Positions 55,155 to 63,129 of a stretch of 64,000 bases of DNA are shown here, one piece after another. The stretch is from Nocardiopsis gilva YIM 90087 (GTDB lineage Bacteria > Actinomycetota > Actinomycetes > Streptosporangiales > Streptosporangiaceae). Location of the stretch: the NCBI RefSeq assembly GCF_002263495.1, contig NZ_CP022753.1, positions 2,852,001-2,916,000 on the forward strand, given 5' to 3'. The stretch's first letter is position 1. Each line of letters starts with the position of its first letter. The position numbers were made by a program, and so were the translations under genes. The notes under the pieces are model-generated. The model had not been told where the DNA came from. It searched no databases and was given only the letters and a program-made list of their open reading frames with translations.

Positions 55155-55982
55155 TCAGCCGCGGTCCGCGAACCGCTGGGCGAAGCGCGTGACCTCGTCG
55201 AGCACCTCGGCCCGGTTGGTCTCGTTGAAGACCTCGTGTCGCGCGTCAGGGAAGATCCGTGCCGTGACGTCGTTGCCGGCCAGGGCGTCGATTCCGGTTC
55301 GGGTTCCGGTGAGCGGCACCAGGCGGTCGTCGGAGCCGTGCAGCCACAGCAGCGGCATCTCGCCGATGCAGCCGTCGGCGGCGATGCGCTTCAGCTCGGT
55401 GTCGATGGCCTGCAGGGTGGGGCGCTTGAACGGGCCGTGCCAGACCAGCTCGTCGGCGCCGTAGGCGGCGCCCACCTCGGGGTCGCGCGAGAGCGTGTCC
55501 GGATCGATGGGGGTGTGCGGGATCTCGTCCAGCGGCAGCAGTTCCTCGACCACGTTCCACCTGCCGAGGACCGGCGCGGACAGCACCAGTCCGGTGACCT
55601 CGGCGGGGTGCACCTGCGCGTAGCGCGACGCGATCATGCCGCCGAGGGAATGGCCGATAAGCACGAGTGGGAGGGAGCGGTAGGCCGTGCGGGCCTGGGT
55701 GATCACCCGATGCACGTCCTCCACGACCCCGGCGAAGTCGTCGATCAGCACCCGCTCTCCCGAGGAGTGGCCGTGCCCCCGATGGTCCAGGCCGTAGACC
55801 GCCGCGCCGCGTTCGCACAGGTGGCCTGCCACGTGCTCGTAGCGTCCGATGTGCTCGCCGTAGCCGTGGACGAGCACCGCCAGCCAGTCGGGCTCCTCCT
55901 CGGTCGCGACCCAGGCCCGCGCCGACAGGTGCCCTGATCCGTTCGGCCCGCCCGGCAGCCGCCACTCCCTGGTACTGATCAC
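55155..55982 (-). CDS. Alpha/beta hydrolase, monoacylglycerol lipase type
   Basis: 275 residues of the 'serine aminopeptidase S33' fold: VLVHGYGEHIGRYEHVAGHL, DHRGHGHSSGERVLIDDFAG, nucleophile GHSLGGMIASRYAQ, acid in LHGSDDRLVP, His in DARHEVFNE. GTG at 55982 with AGGGGG upstream. Its position opposite fadD fits release and activation of fatty acids. Confidence 0.92.
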   Translation of the reverse strand: MISTREWRLPGGPNGSGHLSARAWVATEEEPDWLAVLVHGYGEHIGRYEHVAGHLCERGAAVYGLDHRGHGHSSGERVLIDDFAGVVEDVHRVITQARTAYRSLPLVLIGHSLGGMIASRYAQVHPAEVTGLVLSAPVLGRWNVVEELLPLDEIPHTPIDPDTLSRDPEVGAAYGADELVWHGPFKRPTLQAIDTELKRIAADGCIGEMPLLWLHGSDDRLVPLTGTRTGIDALAGNDVTARIFPDARHEVFNETNRAEVLDEVTRFAQRFADRG

Positions 55983-56358
55983 CGTGCCCCCTCGATTCCG
56001 GTCCCAGATTCGCCGTCCATCGCCCGACCGCGATGTCACCGGCAGCGTAGCGGGGACACCGCGCCTCCTTCGCGCGCCTCCACGGCGAGGTGACGGCTGT
56101 CACATCATCTGAATCCTCTGACCGGGTGCGATGCCGCTTTGTGCGGCCCGACGAGTGGATTCGACCAAAAATGGGGTAATCGTCGGTATTGCTGATGTTC
56201 GTTGTTGTTCATCCTGCGGCGTGGCGGACGAACCCGGTTTCCACCGTCTCCTAGGGTGGAGATCACATGGCGGGCGCCATAGCCCGGCAACCCGCCCGCA
56301 GACACGTATCCGTACCGGACCGCAGCTGGACTGCCACCGGAAATGGGAGGTGACGCCC

Positions 56359-57348
56359 ATGCTGGCCGATTCCTACGGAAGAGTGGCTACCGACCTCCGA
56401 GTCTCGCTCACCGACCGCTGCAACCTGCGCTGCAGCTACTGCATGCCCCCCGAAGGCCTGGAGTGGCTGCCCAAACCCGAACTGCTCACCGATGACGAAC
56501 TCAACCGGCTGATCCGCATCGGCGTCACCATCCTGGGCATCGAAGAGGTCCGCTTCACCGGCGGCGAACCGCTGCTCCGCCGCGGGCTGCCCGGCATCAT
56601 CGCCGCGGCCACCGCTCTGCGTCCGCGCCCCAGGACCGCGCTCACGACCAACGGCATCGGCCTGCACCGCACGGCGCCCGCGCTGGCCGAGGCCGGGCTC
56701 GACCGGGTCAACGTCTCCCTGGACACCCTGCGCCCCGATGTCTTCGAGAAGCTCGCCCGCCGCCGACGACTCGACGACGTACTGGAGGGCATGGCGGGAG
56801 CGGCCGCCGCCGGTCTCACCCCGGTCAAGGTCAACGCCGTGCTCATGCGCGACATCAACGACGACGAAGCGCCGGAGCTGCTGCGCTACTGCATGGAGCA
56901 CGGCTACCAGCTGCGCTTCATCGAGCAGATGCCGCTCGACGCGCAGCACGGGTGGCGGCGCGACACCATGATCACCGCCGACGAGATCCTGGACCGGCTG
57001 AGCGCCTCCTTCAGCCTGGAGGCCGCCGACGCCTCGACCCGCGGCAGCGCCCCGGCCGAACTGTTCTATGTCGACGGCGGGCCCGCGACAGTGGGCGTGA
57101 TCGGCTCGGTCACCCGGCCCTTCTGCGGCGCCTGCGACCGGGTCCGGCTCACCGCCGACGGCCAGATCCGCAACTGCCTGTTCGCCCGCGAGGAGTCCGA
57201 CCTGCGCTCCCTGCTGCGCGACGGCGCCACCGACGACGAGATCGCCGACCGCTGGACCGCCGCTGTGGCCACCAAGCTCCCCGGCCACGGCATCAACGAC
57301 CCCACGTTCCTGCAGCCGGCCCGCCCGATGTCGGCGATCGGAGGCTGA
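56359..57348 (+). CDS. moaA: GTP 3',8-cyclase MoaA
   Basis: 329 residues. Radical-SAM cluster Cys21-x3-Cys25-x2-Cys28 in DRCNLRCSYCMPPEGLEW, the RFTGGEPLLRRG SAM site, and the second 4Fe-4S cluster with FCGACDRVRLTADG and NCLF near 255-272. It ends in the Gly-Gly tail needed for activity. First step of molybdenum cofactor synthesis. GGGAGG upstream. mobA lies about 2.8 kb away; no moaC or mog in the window. Confidence 0.96.
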   Translation: MLADSYGRVATDLRVSLTDRCNLRCSYCMPPEGLEWLPKPELLTDDELNRLIRIGVTILGIEEVRFTGGEPLLRRGLPGIIAAATALRPRPRTALTTNGIGLHRTAPALAEAGLDRVNVSLDTLRPDVFEKLARRRRLDDVLEGMAGAAAAGLTPVKVNAVLMRDINDDEAPELLRYCMEHGYQLRFIEQMPLDAQHGWRRDTMITADEILDRLSASFSLEAADASTRGSAPAELFYVDGGPATVGVIGSVTRPFCGACDRVRLTADGQIRNCLFAREESDLRSLLRDGATDDEIADRWTAAVATKLPGHGINDPTFLQPARPMSAIGG

Positions 57349-57483
57349 GGACGAGGGCCGAACACCGGGCATAACGGGAGAAAACAGGTTGCCGCCTCAC
57401 CGCGCCTTGTGGCTTTATACAGGGGCGCGAGCGTTGGGCCGTCGCGCGACCGTTGTCCCCGTTATGAAAGGGAGGTGGCCCTC

Positions 57484-58671
57484 ATGCCGTACACCGAAGC
57501 TCCGGGTGCGCGTGTTCCGATCCGGATGTGGGCCGACCCACAGACGGTCGAGGCCGCGGCCATGGACCAGCTCCGCAACGTCACGCGCATGCCGTGGGTG
57601 CACGGACTGGCCGTGATGCCGGACGTCCACTACGGGAAGGGCGCCACCGTCGGCTCGGTCATCGCCATGCGCGACGCGGTGTCCCCGGCCGCCGTCGGCG
57701 TCGACATCGGCTGCGGCATGACCGCCGTCGAGACGTCGCTGACGGCCGAGGACCTCCCCGACGACCTGCACCGCCTGCGCTCGGACCTGGAGAAGTCCAT
57801 CCCGGTCGGGTTCCAGATGCACAAGACCCCGGTGAACCCGCACCGCATCCACGGGCTCAAGACCGGTGAGTGGTCCAAGTTCTGGGACCGCTTCGACGAC
57901 CTCGCCCCCGCTGTGCGGGACCGGCGCCAGCGCGCCGAGAACCAGTTGGGCACGCTGGGCGGCGGCAACCACTTCCTCGAAGTCTGCCTGGACGACGAGG
58001 GCACGGTGTGGGTCGTGCTGCACTCCGGATCCCGCAACATCGGCAAGGAGCTCGCCGAGTACCACATCGAGAAGGCCCGCAAGCTGCCGCACAACCAGGA
58101 CCTGCCCGACCGCGACCTCGCGGTGTTCGTCGCCGACACCCCGGAGATGGACGCCTACCGCCGCGACCTGTTCTGGGCCCAGGAGTACGCGCGCCGCAAC
58201 CGCGACGTCATGATGGGCCTGGCCTGCGACGTCATGCGCAAGGCGTTCCCGCGGGTGCGCTTCGAGCAGTGGATCTCCTGCCACCACAACTACGTGGCCG
58301 AGGAGAACTACGACGGTGTCGATGTACTGGTCACCCGCAAGGGCGCGATCCGGGCCGGACAGGGGGATTTGGGGATCATCCCCGGTTCCATGGCGACCGG
58401 CACCTACATCGTGCGCGGCCTGGGCAACCCGGCCTCGTTCAACTCCGCCTCGCACGGCGCCGGCCGCCGGATGAGCCGGAACAAGGCCAAGAAGACCTTC
58501 ACCCGCGCCGACCTGTTCGAGCAGACCAAGGGCGTGGAGTGCCGCAAGGACACCGGCGTGCTCGACGAGATCCCCGGCGCGTACAAGGATCTGGAGTCGG
58601 TGATCGACGCCCAGACCGACCTCGTCGAGGTCGTCGCCCACCTGCGCCAGGTCATCTGCGTGAAGGGCTGA
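57484..58671 (+). CDS. rtcB: RtcB family RNA ligase
   Basis: 395 residues. Metal and GTP motifs: VGVDIGCGMTAVE (Asp, Cys), GTLGGGNHFLEVCLD (Asn, His), ISCHHNYVAEE and the guanylated His in SASHGAGRRMSRNKA near 324. It joins 2',3'-cyclic-phosphate or 3'-phosphate and 5'-hydroxyl RNA ends, in tRNA repair or splicing. ATG at 57484 with GGGAGG upstream. No archease gene next to it. Confidence 0.95.
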   Translation: MPYTEAPGARVPIRMWADPQTVEAAAMDQLRNVTRMPWVHGLAVMPDVHYGKGATVGSVIAMRDAVSPAAVGVDIGCGMTAVETSLTAEDLPDDLHRLRSDLEKSIPVGFQMHKTPVNPHRIHGLKTGEWSKFWDRFDDLAPAVRDRRQRAENQLGTLGGGNHFLEVCLDDEGTVWVVLHSGSRNIGKELAEYHIEKARKLPHNQDLPDRDLAVFVADTPEMDAYRRDLFWAQEYARRNRDVMMGLACDVMRKAFPRVRFEQWISCHHNYVAEENYDGVDVLVTRKGAIRAGQGDLGIIPGSMATGTYIVRGLGNPASFNSASHGAGRRMSRNKAKKTFTRADLFEQTKGVECRKDTGVLDEIPGAYKDLESVIDAQTDLVEVVAHLRQVICVKG

Positions 58672-58683
58672 CGGAATATAGCG

Positions 58684-58719
58684 GGGCCCGGCCCAGAGCA
58701 CGTTTCGCGGGCCGGGCCC
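58684..58719 (+). terminator. rtcB terminator
   Basis: GGGCCCGGCCC and its complement GGGCCGGGCCC form an 11-bp stem right after the rtcB stop; it can also serve the convergent VOC gene. Confidence 0.7.
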
Positions 58720-58731
58720 TTCACTGCCGCC

Positions 58732-59196
58732 CTACGTGTCCAGGACGGGCATGGCGCCGCCTTCCGGATCCCAGGCGGCCAGGAAGCCGGCCTGGCGGGA
58801 GGCGTCGACGAGTTCCAGGCGGATGCCGAGGCTGTCGGCACGGTGGTAGGCGAACGGCCTTCCGTAGGGGCATCCGCTGAAGTCGGTGGGGAAGCCTTCC
58901 GCTTCCCAGCGCCGCGACTGCGCTTCCAGGTCCTGGGCCCAGAAGCCGATGTGGTCGCAGCGGGCGCCGGTCTCCGTCACGTCCCACGGGCTGCCCGGTG
59001 GCCCCTGGATCAGTTCGATGTAGGGGGCGGCGTGGGATGACGGACGCGCTTTGCGCGAGAAAACGATCTGGAATTCCCACTCACCGAGCTTGTCCTGTTT
59101 TACGGGATTCCATTCGACGCCGGCCGCTGTCGTGAGGTCTCGCATGGCGGGCTCGATATCCGGCACGGCGAAGCAGACATGGTAAAAGTCGGTCAT
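58732..59196 (-). CDS. VOC (glyoxalase-like) family protein
   Basis: 154 residues. FYHVCFAVPDIEPAMRDLTT is the first module, DHIGFWAQDLEAQSRRWEAE the second, LGIRLELVDASRQAGFLAAW the end. The paired His and Glu fit a metal site. ATG at 59196; weak ribosome site. Substrate unknown. Confidence 0.88.
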   Translation of the reverse strand: MTDFYHVCFAVPDIEPAMRDLTTAAGVEWNPVKQDKLGEWEFQIVFSRKARPSSHAAPYIELIQGPPGSPWDVTETGARCDHIGFWAQDLEAQSRRWEAEGFPTDFSGCPYGRPFAYHRADSLGIRLELVDASRQAGFLAAWDPEGGAMPVLDT

Positions 59197-59348
59197 CTGG
59201 CCGATTCTGCCTCTGGAGTCGGGGCGGCAGCACATGTTTTTCCGCGCCGCGCCAATCGGCGCGCGAATCGGTGGGATTCGCCGTGATCCAACTGTCCATC
59301 CGTGGACCGAAGGGATACACGATCGTCACCGACGTGTGTCAAGTCACA

Positions 59349-59403
59349 CCCGCGTTAACGTGCCGTCAATATGACCTAGCGGTGTGTTGCGCCCGCGTTA
59401 ACG
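59349..59403. repeat. Direct repeat CCCGCGTTAACG
   Basis: Two copies, at 59349-59360 and 59392-59403, 43 bases apart (start to start). The unit holds GTTAAC, an inverted repeat with an AT centre. They lie upstream of the SAV_915-type gene and may be an operator pair. Confidence 0.5.
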
Positions 59404-59491
59404 GATCTTCCATTGCGGGGAAGGACTCTTAGCTTGAGAACGGGTCCCCTCCGGCGGGGCCCGAAGCACACCTTGAGGAGGCATTCCCACG

Positions 59492-59881
59492 ATGGAACCG
59501 GGAACAGGACCGGAACCGGATGAAGAATCGCCATCACAACCGGGCGGACCGGACGCCGCGACCACCACGGTGTGCGTACCGGTCCGCGTCACGAACGGTG
59601 TCGACTGCGTGCGGCTGGCGCGCCTCGGGAACGGCGAGCGCGTGGCGCTCGAATTCAGTAGCCCGGAGCGCCTGCACGCCGCGATGGGTCCCCGGCAGCA
59701 GTGGATCCGCATGGCCGAACCGGCCCTGCGCGCGCTGGTCCGGCCCCTGGGCGTGACCCGCATCCAGTCCGACCCCAGTGTGGTGGCGACCCCCGCGAGG
59801 GCGCCACGGAGTCGTCCCGCGTCCTGCCCGCTGAACCGGCGGCCCGTGGGTGCGGCGACCCGACGCGCGCGACGCGCCTGA
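59492..59881 (+). CDS. SAV_915-type hypothetical protein
   Basis: 129 residues. VRVTNGVDCVRLARLGNGER, VALEFSSPERLHAAMGPRQQ and RALVRPLGVTRIQSDP follow the pattern of the SAV_915 family (SseB-like fold), common in Streptomyces and relatives. The last 30 residues are Arg/Pro-rich, with low complexity. GGAGG precedes the ATG. Function unknown. Confidence 0.75.
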   Translation: MEPGTGPEPDEESPSQPGGPDAATTTVCVPVRVTNGVDCVRLARLGNGERVALEFSSPERLHAAMGPRQQWIRMAEPALRALVRPLGVTRIQSDPSVVATPARAPRSRPASCPLNRRPVGAATRRARRA

Positions 59882-60124
59882 CGAGCGCCGATACCACCGC
59901 CACCGCACCCCTTCCCCGGTGGCGGTCGGCGCCGTCGGCATCGTTCCGGCAGGCCCCTGGGCGCTGTCCCGCGCCCAGGGGCGGCGGGCGACAGGCCCGT
60001 GGGGCACATCTGGGATCCTGGGAATGACATGAGCACATGATCAGTCGCGGCGCCGCATACCGCGCCCGCCGCACCGCCGGGGCGGCACCCTGCGGCCCCG
60101 GTACCCACCGTCCCAGGAGCGCCG

Positions 60125-60760
60125 ATGTCCATCTCCGACCCGTTCGACGCGGTGATCCTCGCCGGAGGCGCGGCACAGCGGATGGGTGGTGCGGACAAGC
60201 CGGGAATGGACGTCGGTGGGGCGACGCTGCTGGAGCGCGTGGCGGCGGCCGTGCCCGACGCGGAGCGGCTGATCATCGTCGGCCCGCGCCGCACCAGTCC
60301 CCAGGCCCACTACGTACGCGAGGATCCGCCGGGCGGCGGCCCGGTTCCCGCCCTGCGTGCCGGGCTCGCCGAGGTCGAGGCCCCCTTCTGCGCCCTGCTC
60401 GCCGGGGACCTGCCCTTCCTGCGCATCGAACACATCGGCCTGCTGCGGCGGGCGGCCTCCGGCCGCAACGGCGCCGTGTTCATCGATGCCGGTGGCCGAC
60501 GGCAGTGGCTGGTGGGAGTCTGGAACACCGCTGTGCTGCGTGCGGCGCTCACCGCTTATGCGGGACCGTCACTCCGGGGGCTTCTGGATCCACTCGACCC
60601 TGTGCCGGTCGCTCCGGCCGAACCCGACGATCACGTGGCGCACGACTGCGACACCCCCGATGAGCTGGCGCGGGCCCGCGCGCTGCTTCACCCTTCGAAC
60701 TCGGAGAACGGGACGACCTCGCGCAGGAACCCCCGGATGTCGAGGAACTCCGACAGGTAG
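60125..60760 (+). CDS. mobA: Molybdenum cofactor guanylyltransferase MobA-like
   Basis: 211 residues. VILAGGAAQRMGGADKPGMD is the nucleotidyltransferase GTP motif (LAGGxxxRMGxxDK) and LLAGDLPFLRIEH holds the metal Asp. It attaches GMP to molybdopterin. The C-terminal 24 residues overlap the convergent 70-residue gene by 73 bases. GGAGC precedes the ATG. It would act downstream of MoaA at 56359. Confidence 0.88.
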   Translation: MSISDPFDAVILAGGAAQRMGGADKPGMDVGGATLLERVAAAVPDAERLIIVGPRRTSPQAHYVREDPPGGGPVPALRAGLAEVEAPFCALLAGDLPFLRIEHIGLLRRAASGRNGAVFIDAGGRRQWLVGVWNTAVLRAALTAYAGPSLRGLLDPLDPVPVAPAEPDDHVAHDCDTPDELARARALLHPSNSENGTTSRRNPRMSRNSDR

Positions 60761-60900
60761 TCGCGGTGCTCCCCGCACGCCATCCAGGTCTTGCGGCGGT
60801 CAGGGGTGTGGATCTTGGGGTTGTTCCACACCAGGACCCACTCGGCCGGGGCCCGGCAGCCCTTGCGGGAGCACTGCACCGGCTCGTCGTCGAAACTCAT
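60688..60900 (-). CDS. Small zinc-binding-like protein, 70 residues
   Basis: MSFDDEPVQCSRKGCRAPAE, WVLVWNNPKIHTPDRRKTWM and ACGEHRDYLSEFLDIRGF. CxxxxC at 10-15 and CxxH at 48-51 probably hold zinc. This protein type (WNNPKIHTPxRRKTWxAC) is conserved in Actinobacteria without known function. A structured RNA (60976-61088) lies upstream on the same strand and could be its leader. Confidence 0.8.
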   Translation of the reverse strand: MSFDDEPVQCSRKGCRAPAEWVLVWNNPKIHTPDRRKTWMACGEHRDYLSEFLDIRGFLREVVPFSEFEG

Positions 60901-60975
60901 CGTTTACCCACGGGGTCGTCGGCCGTCGTCACGGTCAGGGATCAGTCAGCGAAAGGTCAAGGCGGCGCCAGCGCC

Positions 60976-61088
60976 AAAGAAAAAGCGACGCCGGGTGGCT
61001 ACGGGGGCAAACCACCCGACGTCGCGCACGGTGTTCCGACGGGGCTCGAAACACCGGCCAAGCGCTCCGACGGGGACCGAAGCGCTGA
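60976..61088 (-). ncRNA. Candidate small RNA with three C-rich hairpins
   Basis: On the minus strand: hairpin 1 (61086-61061, AGCGCT arms), hairpin 2 (61055-61030, GGTGTT/AACACC) and a terminator hairpin (61025-60985, GCGACG..GGGTGG arms) followed by TTTTTCTTT. Loops 1 and 2 share CCCCGTCGGA and loop 3 has CCCCCGTAG. A -35 (TTGACG) and -10 sit just upstream. The plan recalls actinobacterial 6C RNAs (C-runs in two stem-loops), but the C-runs here are only 4 to 5, so I call it 6C-like at most. Confidence 0.6.
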
Positions 61089-61093
61089 ATCCC

Positions 61094-61125
61094 AATGTAC
61101 ACCGCCAGTCCCCCCAGTACGTCAA
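61094..61125 (-). promoter_or_regulatory. Promoter of the candidate small RNA
   Basis: On the minus strand TTGACG (61125-61120), then 18 bases, then TGTACATT (61101-61094) giving a -10 of TGTACA or TACATT. Transcription would start about 61088, exactly before hairpin 1. Confidence 0.6.
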
Positions 61126-61355
61126 GAGTCTGTTACGACGTTATCTCGGGAGAGTCCCGCAGAAACGTGGCCAAGGTCCACAACCGGAAACTAACCTTCA
61201 TGAGTCCCAGAGGCCTCGAAATCGGTTGTCAAAAACCGGCAAATCGCAGGCCCTCCCCTTGGTCAAGTCAGTTTCAGCGGTCACACGGCTCGCTGATTCG
61301 AGCCCAACCGCGTTGGGAAATGTGCCAGAAGACACACTGAAAGGGGAGCGGCGCC

Positions 61356-61565
61356 ATGACCGACCACACCTATCGGGTCACCGAGATCGTCGGAACGTCC
61401 ACCACTGGGCTAGAACAGGCCATTCGCAACGGAATCGACCGTGCTTCGTCCACCGTGCGTGGTCTGGACTGGTTTGAGGTAACCGAGATCCGCGGCCACC
61501 TGGAGGGCGGTGCCATCGCGCACTTCCAGGTGGGCATGAAGGTGGGTTTCCGGATCGAGGACTGA
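61356..61565 (+). CDS. Dodecin family protein
   Basis: 69 residues: MTDHTYRVTEIVGTSTTGLE, IDRASSTVRGLDWFEVTEIR, FQVGMKVGFRIED. The full small dodecin fold; twelve copies form a hollow sphere that stores flavin. The Trp in LDWFEV is the flavin-stacking residue. AAAGGGGAG upstream. Confidence 0.95.
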   Translation: MTDHTYRVTEIVGTSTTGLEQAIRNGIDRASSTVRGLDWFEVTEIRGHLEGGAIAHFQVGMKVGFRIED

Positions 61566-61680
61566 CGCGAACACCGCCACCGCCCCTCGTCCGCCCCCGC
61601 TCGACCCGCTCCGTCCACGCGCCGTGGCCGGAGCGGGGCACCGACGCGCCCGTGCCGTGGTGCACGGGCGCTCGACGCCA

Positions 61681-63129
61681 TCAGGACGCCTGGCTCACCG
61701 TGGACATGTTGAAGTCCGGGATCCGCAGCGGCGGCATGGCCGTACGCGAGAAGAAGTCGCCCGTCTCGCGGCTCAGCGTCCGCGTCGACGCCCCGGCCTC
61801 GGTGGCCCGCTCCAGCAGGCTCACCGGCGACTCGTTGAACCGGAAGTTGTTCACCGCGCCGCTGACCTTCCCGTCCTCCACCAGGTAGACGCCGTCACGC
61901 GTGAGCCCGGTCAGCAGCAGCGTCTGCGGGTCGACCATCCGGATGTACCACAGGCACGTCAGCAGCAGGCCACGCTCGGTACCGGCGATCATGTCGTCCA
62001 GCGTCGCCGACGCCTCCGGGAGGTCCAGGACGAGGTTGTCGATGTGGCCGGTCATGGGCAGCCCGGTGAGCCCGGCCGAGTGCCGGGTCTGGTTCAGCGC
62101 GGCCAGCTCGCCGCCGGAGATCCACTCCGTGCGCCGCAGCGGAAGCCCGTTGTCGAACGCTGTGATGCGCCGCCCCGGCGCGCCGGTCAGCACGAACGGG
62201 GCACACTCCAGCCCCGCGGCGGCCGGGTCGCTGTAGAGGTTCAGGGGCAGCCGCGCCAACCGCTCGCCGATCCGGGTCCCGCCATCGGCGCCGGAGAACA
62301 CCGTCCGACCCTCGACCGCGTCCCGCCCGCCGTTCTCCCCGTACAGATCGATCATCAGGTCGGCGACGGCCGCCGGCGGGAGCAACGTCTCGTACCGGCC
62401 CGCAGGGAGGTCCACCCGGTTCCGCGCCCACTCCATCCGCCGGTTCAGCTCCGCTCCGAGCGCCCCGGTGTCCACGTCGGTGAAGTCCCGGGTGGCCTGC
62501 CCCACCCAGGTTGAGTGACCGCCCAGCACGCCCGGCGCCGCCGACTTCGCGTTCAGCTCCACCGTGCCGGTGGGCTGGTCGTGGCGCAGCCGCAGCCCGC
62601 TGGATGTGCCCAGGAACGTCGAGGTCACCGCGTGCTCGGCATACCCGTAGAGCAGGTGGTGGGAGGCGGCGCAGCGATCGAACTCCCGCCCCAGCCCCGG
62701 CGCGAGGTCGGCGAACACCGAGATGTCCGTGGCCGTGGGCGCGGCGTCCCAGTCGCCTCCGGCACCCGCCTCCTGCGGCGTCAGCAGCGGCTGGGCGTCC
62801 TCGGCCGGGACCGCCTCGCGGCTCGCCTTCTCGGCGGCGCGGACCAGCTCCTCCAGCTCGTCCGGAGCCCCGGGGACCGCGTCCCCATCGGCCTCCGTCC
62901 GCAGCCCACTGCGCTCCATCACACCCACGGACGTGCCGTGCGTCCCCTCGGTCAGCGCGATGACCGTGACGGTCCGGCCCTCGGTGACGCCGTTGGTCGT
63001 CAGCGAGTTCCCGGCCCAGCGCAGGTTCGCCGTGCTCCGTTCCTCGACCAGCACCATGCAGCCGTCGCTGCGGGACAGCTTCAGCGCACGCTCCACGACC
63101 TCCTGGGCGGTCGACGACGATCGGCTCAC
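61681..63129 (-). CDS. tldE: TldE/PmbA-type protein of the TldD/TldE pair
   Basis: 482 residues. VSRSSSTAQEVVERALKLSR start; RWAGNSLTTNGVTEGRTVTV and RYETLLPPAAVADLMIDLYG, VFSGADGGTRIGERLARLPL, TGLPMTGHIDNLVLDLPEAS are PmbA-like blocks without HExxxH, as expected for the non-catalytic subunit. GTG at 63129 overlaps the TldD stop (GTGA). With TldD it forms a heterodimeric protease that trims peptides, including RiPP precursors. Confidence 0.9.
   Translation of the reverse strand: MSRSSSTAQEVVERALKLSRSDGCMVLVEERSTANLRWAGNSLTTNGVTEGRTVTVIALTEGTHGTSVGVMERSGLRTEADGDAVPGAPDELEELVRAAEKASREAVPAEDAQPLLTPQEAGAGGDWDAAPTATDISVFADLAPGLGREFDRCAASHHLLYGYAEHAVTSTFLGTSSGLRLRHDQPTGTVELNAKSAAPGVLGGHSTWVGQATRDFTDVDTGALGAELNRRMEWARNRVDLPAGRYETLLPPAAVADLMIDLYGENGGRDAVEGRTVFSGADGGTRIGERLARLPLNLYSDPAAAGLECAPFVLTGAPGRRITAFDNGLPLRRTEWISGGELAALNQTRHSAGLTGLPMTGHIDNLVLDLPEASATLDDMIAGTERGLLLTCLWYIRMVDPQTLLLTGLTRDGVYLVEDGKVSGAVNNFRFNESPVSLLERATEAGASTRTLSRETGDFFSRTAMPPLRIPDFNMSTVSQAS

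Noticed and set aside
59398-60294. 298-codon minus-strand frame over the SAV_915-type gene
   Set aside because: Ser/Arg/Pro-rich with no domains, and it opposes a better-supported gene with a ribosome site.
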